Source: Bacteroidales bacterium (GTDB lineage Bacteria; Bacteroidota; Bacteroidia; Bacteroidales; UBA12077). From it: a DNA stretch of 50,177 nucleotides. The position numbers were made by a program, and so were the translations under genes. Position 1 is the first letter of the stretch. Each line of letters begins with the position of its first letter. This document shows positions 43,750 to 50,177 of this stretch, one piece after another. The stretch spans positions 1-50,177 of the forward strand of contig JAHOYT010000052.1 of NCBI GenBank assembly GCA_019038645.1, written 5' to 3'. The notes beneath the pieces are model-generated. The model did not search any database and was not told where the DNA came from. It was given only the letters and a program-made list of their open reading frames with translations.

Positions 43750-45216
43750 ATGAGGACAAAATTATTAATATTATTAGTTTTTACTTCGGGGCTTTTGTTT
43801 GCGCAGGATAAAAAATTTACTCTGGAAGATTGCAGACAAATGGCTTTGCAACATAATAAAAAAATCAAAATAGCAGATGAAAATAAATTAATGATGAATT
43901 CTATTCATAAATCTGCTAAGACACAGTATTATCCAAGAATAGGATTTACCGGAGGTTACATACGAACAAACAAGGAAATTAGCCTGTTTAGCGAAAATGT
44001 ATTTTTACCGGTAGTTCCCTCCGATGTTATAACCAATGGTAAAATTAACCAAATTATACTTGGAACAAATCCCGATTTACTCGACGAAACATTTGTTTTA
44101 AATCCTGACGGAAGTATTGCGTTGGATGCAAATGGGAATCCGTTATTCGAAAACTATGCTTATTTGCCTGCTGATGAAGCCAGCTTAGATCTGAACAACA
44201 TATTTTTAATGAATTTTGGTTTAACTCAACCTGTTTATATGGGTGGAAAAATAAAAGAGCTGAATAATCTTGCAATGTACGGTGAAGAATTGTTTGATGC
44301 TAAAAAGAATTTAACAGAAACAGAAGTTATTATTGAAACTGATAAAAGATACTGGCAGGTAGTTTCACTAAAAGAAAAGGTTAAATTGACCAGCATTTAT
44401 ATGGAAATGCTCGAAAGATTGATTATCGATTTAGATAATATATATGAGGAAGGGATTATTACTTATAACGATTTACTAAAAGCAAAAGTAAAATATAATG
44501 AAATAGGGCTTAAACATTTAAAAGCAGGTAACGGCGTAAAACTTGCTCAAATGGCATTAAATCAAACAATTGGATTTCCGCTGGACACGCTTATCGTACT
44601 GTCTGATTCTATAACTGTTAACGTAGAACTTCCCGACGAAAACAGAATGGCCGATATGGCTTTAAATAACAGACCTGAAATTGATATGGTAAATAATTTA
44701 ATAGCTATAGCCGAGTCAGGGGAAAAAATTATTAAATCAAGATACCTGCCGAACATAGGATTAACTGCGAATTATTTATTTACTAACCCGAATCCTTACA
44801 ATGGATTTGAAAAAGAATTTGGTGGCGATTGGAATGTTGGTGTAGTAGTTAATGTTCCAATTTATCATTGGGGTGACCGAAAACATACTGTAAATGCAAC
44901 CCGGCATAAAACTAAATCATTTAAGATACAATTAGAGGAAGCAAAAGAATTAATCACTCTTGAAGTTCAGCAAATCTTATTTAAATATTCAGAATCCCTG
45001 AAAAAAATTGAAATGACAGAAATATCATTACAACAGGCCGAGGAAAATTTAAAAATTACAAAAAATAGTTTTGAAGAAGGAGTATTAAAAACAAAAGATT
45101 TGCTTGAAGCACAAACCATGTGGCAGGATGCATATTCAGAATTTATTGATGCAAAAACAGAAAATAAATTATGTGAATCTGAAATTTTAAGGGTTTCGGG
45201 ACAATTAAGAAATTAA
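43750..45216 (+). CDS. TolC-family outer-membrane efflux channel
   Basis: This 488-residue outer-membrane factor should form the trimeric exit duct for the pump encoded downstream. ATG 43750 is preferred over the upstream 43726, which overlaps the tetR gene, because it starts a clean signal peptide (MRTKLLILLVFTSGLLFAQ). Two OEP repeats are visible: DCRQMALQHNKKIKIADENK at the N-terminal half and NNRPEIDMVNNLIAIAES in the second half. Long coiled-coil helices follow each, with the equatorial region between. No lipobox is present. Confidence 0.92.
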   Translation: MRTKLLILLVFTSGLLFAQDKKFTLEDCRQMALQHNKKIKIADENKLMMNSIHKSAKTQYYPRIGFTGGYIRTNKEISLFSENVFLPVVPSDVITNGKINQIILGTNPDLLDETFVLNPDGSIALDANGNPLFENYAYLPADEASLDLNNIFLMNFGLTQPVYMGGKIKELNNLAMYGEELFDAKKNLTETEVIIETDKRYWQVVSLKEKVKLTSIYMEMLERLIIDLDNIYEEGIITYNDLLKAKVKYNEIGLKHLKAGNGVKLAQMALNQTIGFPLDTLIVLSDSITVNVELPDENRMADMALNNRPEIDMVNNLIAIAESGEKIIKSRYLPNIGLTANYLFTNPNPYNGFEKEFGGDWNVGVVVNVPIYHWGDRKHTVNATRHKTKSFKIQLEEAKELITLEVQQILFKYSESLKKIEMTEISLQQAEENLKITKNSFEEGVLKTKDLLEAQTMWQDAYSEFIDAKTENKLCESEILRVSGQLRN

Positions 45217-45227
45217 ATCATACAGCA

Positions 45228-46262
45228 ATGAAAAGGAATATTATTTTTTTAGCAATCATAGTTTTTACAATTTCATGTAAAGAGCAAAAAAGCAAAATAA
45301 AACAAGCCGAAATAAAAATTCCGGTAACCGTTACTAAATCCTTTGAAAAAGAGTTTAGTTCAAGCCTGGATTTCGCGGGTACCGCATTTGCAAATAAAGA
45401 AGCAAATCTCGGGACCGCAATTCCTGGTAGGATAGAAAAAGTACATTTTGCGGAAGGCGAAAGAGTTAATAAAGGAGAATTGTTGGTTGAATTATCATCA
45501 GAGTTGTATGCACAGGCTCTTATCGAAAGAAATACATTGCAAAAAGATTTTGAAAGAGTTTCCAGATTACGGGAAAAAGGAAGTTTAAGCGAACAGGATT
45601 TTGATCATGTAAAAGCCAGATATGAAGCATCAGTGGCAAAAACAGAGATGATGAAAAAAAATTCAGAAATAAGGGCTCCTTTTTCCGGAACTGTAGTTGA
45701 TTATATTGTGAACGAAGGAGAAAATTATCTTTTCGCGCCGAGCTTGAAACCCGGATATTCAATGACCTCCGGAATAGTTAAATTAATGCAGCTTAATATA
45801 CTCAATGTAGAGATTGATGTAAACGAAAAGGATTTATCTAAAATTCACAAAGGACAAAAGGCAGGATTAATATTTGATGCTTATCCCGAAAAAGTTTATG
45901 AAGGTAGTATTGTGAAAATTGATCCTATCCTTTCAACAATTTCGCGTACAGCAAAAGCAAGTATTCAAATTAAAAATAGCGATTACCTTATTAAACCTGG
46001 AATGTATGCAAAAGTAAGTATTGAGCTTCCAATACAAAAAGCAGTTTTTATTCCTGCTGAAGCAATTTACAGACAGCCTGGAACCGGGAATGATTTTGTT
46101 TTTTGTATTACGGATAGTATAGCAAAAAAAATTCCTGTTAAACGGATATATACAATTGATAATAATATTGCTGTGCAAGGGATAGAGTCTGGTGTTACAA
46201 TAACCGTAGCCGGGAAAACCAAGCTGAACGACGGAACGCAGGTCATTGTAAAAAACAAATAA
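45228..46262 (+). CDS. RND efflux periplasmic adaptor lipoprotein (AcrA/MexA-like)
   Basis: This 344-residue membrane-fusion protein has a lipoprotein signal ending in TISC (Cys17). A lipoyl half (IPGRIEKVHFAEGERVNKGELLVELS) is followed by a short coiled-coil hairpin, the second lipoyl half (IRAPFSGTVVDYIVNEGENY) and a beta-barrel (KAGLIFDAYPEKVYEGSIVKI). The membrane-proximal domain ends in GIESGVTITVAGKTKLNDGTQV. It connects the TolC protein 11 bases upstream with the pump 30 bases downstream. Its start ATG is at 45228. Confidence 0.92.
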   Translation: MKRNIIFLAIIVFTISCKEQKSKIKQAEIKIPVTVTKSFEKEFSSSLDFAGTAFANKEANLGTAIPGRIEKVHFAEGERVNKGELLVELSSELYAQALIERNTLQKDFERVSRLREKGSLSEQDFDHVKARYEASVAKTEMMKKNSEIRAPFSGTVVDYIVNEGENYLFAPSLKPGYSMTSGIVKLMQLNILNVEIDVNEKDLSKIHKGQKAGLIFDAYPEKVYEGSIVKIDPILSTISRTAKASIQIKNSDYLIKPGMYAKVSIELPIQKAVFIPAEAIYRQPGTGNDFVFCITDSIAKKIPVKRIYTIDNNIAVQGIESGVTITVAGKTKLNDGTQVIVKNK

Positions 46263-46292
46263 AAATTGTGTTAAAAAAGAAATTGGATAAAT

Positions 46293-49200
46293 ATGAAATT
46301 GCCTAAAACAACCGTAAACAGACCAATTGCAACCGCAATGGTTTTTGTTGCTGTTTTATTATTTGGAACGATCTCATTACAAAGGCTTCCTTTGGATATA
46401 ATGCCCGAAATGGAGATTCCTTCTTTAACAATAATGACAATATATCCCGGAGCATCGGCAGGTGAAGTTGAGCAACAAGTAACAAAACCAATTGAAGAAA
46501 TATTAGCCGGAACGCAAAGCCTGAGAGAGATAAAATCAAATTCTCAGGAGAATGTTTCGTTTATCTCTCTTCAGTTTGAGTGGGGAACAAATACAACAGA
46601 TGCTGCTAACGATGCCAGAGATTTGTTGGAATTGACAAAGAGAAAATTGCCGGATGAAGCAGAGAATCCTATTATTTATAAAATTAATTCTTCATTATTC
46701 CCAATACTGGTTTATGGCGTTACAGCTACCGAAAATTATTATGGAATTAATAATATTATAAAAGATGAGGTTGCAGGGCCATTACAAAAAATAAAAGGCG
46801 TAGGGTCTGTTGTTTATATTGGTCAGCCGGAAAGAGAAATAAAGATAAATGTTGATCCTAAAAAAATATCAGCATATGGAATATCCATTAGCCAGATTGC
46901 TATGATTCTTCAGGCTGAGAATATAACAGTGCCTGGAGGAAATATTAAAGTTGGTAATAATGATTTTGCAGTAAAGGTTCCCGGACAATTTGAGAGTTTA
47001 GAACAAATAGAAAATATTGTACTTATAAATTTCAATAATAGAATTATAAGATTAAAAGATATAGCAAATATAAAAGATGGTTACAGAGAAAAAGACGAAT
47101 TTGCGCGATCAAAAAATGGTCTTGGAGTCGCATTATTAATTCAGAAACAATCCGGGGTAAATACGCTGGAGGTTGCAAATGCAGTCCGGAATAAAATGAA
47201 TCAGATAGAAAAGGAACTCCCCGGTGATATGGATGTTTTTGAGATATTGAATACAGATGAATTAATAGTTCAATCGATAAATAATCTTACGAAAACATTA
47301 TGGTGGGCTTTATTCTTTGTCATATTGGTTGTTTTTGCATTTTTACGGGAATGGAAATCAAGTTTAATAGTATTTATCACGATACCATTTTCCATAATAG
47401 TTGCATTTATAGTGATGTTCATTATTGATTTTACTATTAATATATTTTCGTTAATGGCGATTGTAATTGCAATAGGGATGGTCGTTGATAATGCAATTGT
47501 TGTCCTGGAGAATATAACACAGCACATTGAACAGGGATCGAAACCAAAACAAGCCGCCATTTTTGGGTCTGGTGAAATGGGAACAGCAATAACAGCATCA
47601 ACATTAACAACACTAATGGTTTTTGTTCCAATGATTTTTGTTGGAGGAGTTGTAGGATTGTTGTTTAAGCAATTAGCAATTATTACTTCGGTTACTATGG
47701 TAGCATCGTTGCTTACTTCATTGTCGCTTACACCAATGATTTCATCTAAACTACTGAAGGAGGCTAAAAATAAGGATAAAGAGAAAAAAAGATCATGGTT
47801 TTTTACACGAACCGAAAAAATATTTATTTCGTTGGAAACAAGGTATAAAAAAATATTAAGCTGGTCATTAAATCATAAAGTATTTACTGTTTTTATTGCC
47901 CTGCTACTTTTAGCAGGAAGCATAATGTTAGGAAAAAATCTTGGATCAGATTATATTCCGGAATTTGATGCCGGAGACCTGGTTCTTGTTTTTGAAACAG
48001 AAGTTGGCACAAGTGCTGAAGAAACAGACCGGATTGCACAACAGGTAATGGAGATTTTTACCGAAGAAGTTCCTGAAATGGTTCCTGGTTCATTGTCTTC
48101 AATTACAGGTCAGACCGATGGTGGCACTCTTAAATCAGTAGGATTTTCAGAGGGAAAAAACATAAGTACTGTTCTTGCACATTTAATTTTGCCCGACCAC
48201 AGAGATCGAACCGCGAAAGAAATAGGCGATGTTTTAAGACACAGAGTAGCCGAAATACCTGAAATAGATAAGTTTCATGTGACTGCAGGGAGTATTATTT
48301 CTGAAGTAATAACGGGAAGTATTAAACCAGTTGAAGTAGAAATTACAGGAATTAATTATGAGGAAATCAATAATTTTGCAAGAGAATTATATGATAAACT
48401 AACGGAAGTGGGTGGTCTTACTGATATTCAGACCACTATTGACGATGGTAAAATGGAAATTCAGATTGATATTGATAAAGAAAAAGCTTCTTCAATGGCA
48501 TTGAATACTGCCATGATTGCATTACAGATCAGACATAGTATTTTTGGTGCAGCAGCAGGAAATTATACCGAATCAGGAGATGATTATAAAATTAACATAC
48601 GGTATGCACCGGAATATCGTCGGAATATAGAAGGTTTAAAGAATATAATGATTACCAATTTAAGAGGATCACAGATACCTGTTTCTGCTATCGCAGAAAT
48701 AAAAATCGGAACCGCTCCATTGGTTATTGATCATAAATCACAGCAAAGAATAGTTAAAGTAATGGCTGCACTTGACGGTATTTCGCTTGGAGATGCGGCA
48801 ACAAAGGTGGATAATATATTAAACGAAATGGAAATCCCTGACAATCTTGATGTAGATATAGCCGGACAGTTGGTTGAACAGGAAGAATCGTTCGGCGATT
48901 TATATCTGATATTAATAATAGGTGTTTTGCTGGTTTATATGGTAATGGCCGCCCAGTTCGAATCCTTCCGGGATCCGTTTATAATAATGTTTGCAATCCC
49001 TTTTACAGTTATCGGAATTATACTTGCATTTTTTGTCACAGGATTAACCTTAAGTGTTACAACTTTTATTGGTATTATTATGCTTATGGGGATTGTTGTA
49101 AATAACGGTATTGTGCTGGTTGATTATACAAATTTATTAAGAAAAAGGGGATACAAATTAACTGAAGCAATTCTTGAGTCAGGTCGTTCAAGAATGCGTC

Positions 49201-49388
49201 CGGTATTAATGACATCGTTCACAACCATGCTTGGAATGTTGCCAATGGCATTAAGTAAAGGAATGGGTCACGAAATGTACTCGCCTTTAGGAGTTACAAT
49301 TATTGGCGGATTATTATTCTCAACAATAATAACACTAATATTAGTGCCAACAATTTATAGTATCGTTCATAAACGAGATGCGAACTAA
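46293..49388 (+). CDS. RND multidrug efflux pump (AcrB/HAE-like)
   Basis: This 1031-residue inner-membrane proton antiporter has twelve expected membrane segments and two large periplasmic loops. The N-terminus (NRPIATAMVFVAVLLFGTI) and the GASAGEVEQQVTKPIEE motif are typical. In TM4 the relay reads GMVVDNAIVVLEN with Asp399 kept and Asn400 where AcrB has a second Asp, a common variant in HAE-related pumps. The second TM block has FESFRDPFIIMFAIPF and the GIVVNNGIVLVDY motif. Substrates are likely small hydrophobic compounds. It is the fourth gene of the TetR-controlled operon. Confidence 0.94.
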   Translation: MKLPKTTVNRPIATAMVFVAVLLFGTISLQRLPLDIMPEMEIPSLTIMTIYPGASAGEVEQQVTKPIEEILAGTQSLREIKSNSQENVSFISLQFEWGTNTTDAANDARDLLELTKRKLPDEAENPIIYKINSSLFPILVYGVTATENYYGINNIIKDEVAGPLQKIKGVGSVVYIGQPEREIKINVDPKKISAYGISISQIAMILQAENITVPGGNIKVGNNDFAVKVPGQFESLEQIENIVLINFNNRIIRLKDIANIKDGYREKDEFARSKNGLGVALLIQKQSGVNTLEVANAVRNKMNQIEKELPGDMDVFEILNTDELIVQSINNLTKTLWWALFFVILVVFAFLREWKSSLIVFITIPFSIIVAFIVMFIIDFTINIFSLMAIVIAIGMVVDNAIVVLENITQHIEQGSKPKQAAIFGSGEMGTAITASTLTTLMVFVPMIFVGGVVGLLFKQLAIITSVTMVASLLTSLSLTPMISSKLLKEAKNKDKEKKRSWFFTRTEKIFISLETRYKKILSWSLNHKVFTVFIALLLLAGSIMLGKNLGSDYIPEFDAGDLVLVFETEVGTSAEETDRIAQQVMEIFTEEVPEMVPGSLSSITGQTDGGTLKSVGFSEGKNISTVLAHLILPDHRDRTAKEIGDVLRHRVAEIPEIDKFHVTAGSIISEVITGSIKPVEVEITGINYEEINNFARELYDKLTEVGGLTDIQTTIDDGKMEIQIDIDKEKASSMALNTAMIALQIRHSIFGAAAGNYTESGDDYKINIRYAPEYRRNIEGLKNIMITNLRGSQIPVSAIAEIKIGTAPLVIDHKSQQRIVKVMAALDGISLGDAATKVDNILNEMEIPDNLDVDIAGQLVEQEESFGDLYLILIIGVLLVYMVMAAQFESFRDPFIIMFAIPFTVIGIILAFFVTGLTLSVTTFIGIIMLMGIVVNNGIVLVDYTNLLRKRGYKLTEAILESGRSRMRPVLMTSFTTMLGMLPMALSKGMGHEMYSPLGVTIIGGLLFSTIITLILVPTIYSIVHKRDAN

Positions 49389-49415
49389 GAATTTCTAATT
49401 CATAATTGTTTTAAA

Positions 49416-49721
49416 ATGAAAATGTTATATGTAACTTGTAATGTAAGTGTTAGAGAGCCGTTAATAAAATTGCTTGAAGAAAATAATATAAAAGATTATC
49501 AGATAGCTGATCAGGTAACGGCAAGAAGCGTCAAAGGTGATCCCAGATTTAATACAGCTGTATGGCCCGGATATAATACTGCCATATTTATGCAATTCTC
49601 CGATGATAAACGTGCCGGAGAAATAATGAAGCTAATTCGTGAGTTTAATAAAGCAGCATTTAATGTTAACGAATTAATTACTGCTTGTTCGTGGACATTA
49701 GATGATTATTTTTATGATTAG
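49416..49721 (+). CDS. Small PII/CutA-like protein at the end of the efflux operon
   Basis: This 101-residue cytoplasmic protein is not one I can name. It appears to have a ferredoxin-like fold: a first strand (KMLYVTCNVS), a helix (VREPLIKLLEENNI), a strand-loop with AVWPGYNTAIFMQF, a second helix (KRAGEIMKLIREFN) and a final strand-tail ending in Asp-Tyr-Phe-Tyr-Asp. That order resembles PII, CutA and DUF3240-type proteins, several of which sit beside metal or RND pumps. It lies 27 bases after the pump gene on the same strand, so it is probably its partner or regulator. Confidence 0.7.
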   Translation: MKMLYVTCNVSVREPLIKLLEENNIKDYQIADQVTARSVKGDPRFNTAVWPGYNTAIFMQFSDDKRAGEIMKLIREFNKAAFNVNELITACSWTLDDYFYD

Positions 49722-49805
49722 GAGTACTAATTTATATCTATAGATTAATAAATATTTTCTAAAATTTATTATCTTGCCAATTACTAAAAACTAAAACTAT
49801 TGAAT

Positions 49806-50177
49806 ATGAAAGCTAAATTATTTTTTATTACTCTTCTATTGACAGTATTTTTGTCTCCTGATTTATTTGCTCAGGATGCCGATAATGTGCTGGGTTACTG
49901 GTTAACTCAGGATGGCGATTCTCAGATAAAAATTTTCAAAGCCAAAAACGGAAAATATTACGGGGATATTAAATGGCTGGATGAACCAAATGAAGAAGAT
50001 GGTACAGCTAAAGTGGATGATGAAAATCCTGAACCGGAATTACAATCGCGACCTATTCTTGGATTACAATTATTAAAATCATTTAATTATGATGAAAAAG
50101 ACAAGGAATGGGTTGACGGAACAATTTATGATCCCAAAGAAGGAAAAACATATAAATGTTTTATGTGGTTTGAAGAT
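49806..50177 (+). CDS. DUF2147 domain exported protein (partial, 3' truncated)
   Basis: The frame runs from ATG 49806 to the end of the window without a stop (124 codons). A signal peptide (MKAKLFFITLLLTVFLSP...FAQ) is followed by the opening of DUF2147: VLGYWLTQDGDSQIKIFKAKNGKYYGDI, an acidic loop, then LGLQLLKSFNYDEKDKEW and GTIYDPKEGKTYKC. This is a beta-barrel-like periplasmic family of unknown function, common in Bacteroidota. An 84-base gap separates it from the efflux operon, so it probably has its own promoter. It needs the adjoining sequence to complete it. Confidence 0.88.
   Translation, partial: MKAKLFFITLLLTVFLSPDLFAQDADNVLGYWLTQDGDSQIKIFKAKNGKYYGDIKWLDEPNEEDGTAKVDDENPEPELQSRPILGLQLLKSFNYDEKDKEWVDGTIYDPKEGKTYKCFMWFED

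Noticed and set aside
49748-49771. AATAAAT/ATTTATT pair after the PII-like gene as a terminator
   Set aside because: The stem is only A-T pairs and no T-run follows, so it would be too weak.

Overview
The window is a stretch of chromosome from a low-GC member of the Bacteroidota, probably a Bacteroidales/Marinilabiliales-type organism. Direct support: type IX secretion (T9SS) sorting domains of both type A and type B, a PorP/SprF-type outer-membrane partner, Bacteroidota-type promoter elements (TAnnTTTG with an upstream TTG), a long IleRS of 1145 residues, and the asnS-rpoN and ileS-dksA-lspA gene groupings that I associate with this phylum. There is no rRNA, tRNA, CRISPR array, prophage or insertion sequence that I can see, and no gap between genes exceeds about 215 bases.

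Layout. 1-4827: the 3' part of a very large secreted repeat protein (82-residue repeats, P-domain-like module, SprB-type repeats, type B sorting domain) followed by a PorP/SprF protein. 4894-6453: a DUF4296 lipoprotein and an amidohydrolase. 6450-8730: an unusual bacteriohemerythrin, a glycosyltransferase and a PAP2-like membrane protein. 8733-11663: rpoN and asnS, which run with the PAP2-like gene as one minus-strand operon. 11878-13842: an unrecognised protein resembling an inactive metallopeptidase, and a DUF2007-UspA-UspA protein. 13827-16177: ispD and an acyl-CoA ligase. 16384-18091: APS reductase and a coiled-coil membrane protein sharing a bidirectional terminator. 18200-23824: a heavy-metal efflux operon in which the RND pump is fused to its TolC-type outer-membrane channel, with a separate adaptor. 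24037-27165: lgt, a Big_5 lipoprotein and a thiamine-binding-type protein. 27286-31419: a C25 (gingipain-type) peptidase with a type A sorting domain. 31516-32869: rhomboid protease and RlpA. 32884-38388: UspA, lspA, a DksA-like regulator and ileS. 38548-42979: riboflavin synthase, a PNPOx-like flavoprotein, an NAD-dependent epimerase and RNase R. 43137-49721: a second efflux operon (TetR, TolC, adaptor, HAE-type RND pump and a small PII/CutA-like protein). 49806-end: a partial DUF2147 protein.

Most of the window is conserved housekeeping plus envelope biology: lipoprotein maturation (lgt, lspA), several lipoproteins, T9SS cargo, and two tripartite pumps of different RND families. The most unusual items are the hemerythrin lacking two expected iron ligands, with a CRP/FNR-like palindrome near -40 of its predicted promoter; the pump-channel fusion that keeps a signal-peptide-like segment at the joint; the five-unit repeat array whose units encode identical protein through different codons; the inactive-looking zincin; and the PII-like protein closing the second efflux operon. 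I did not find a clearly new defence or mobile system here. All family assignments are from reading the sequence, without database searches.
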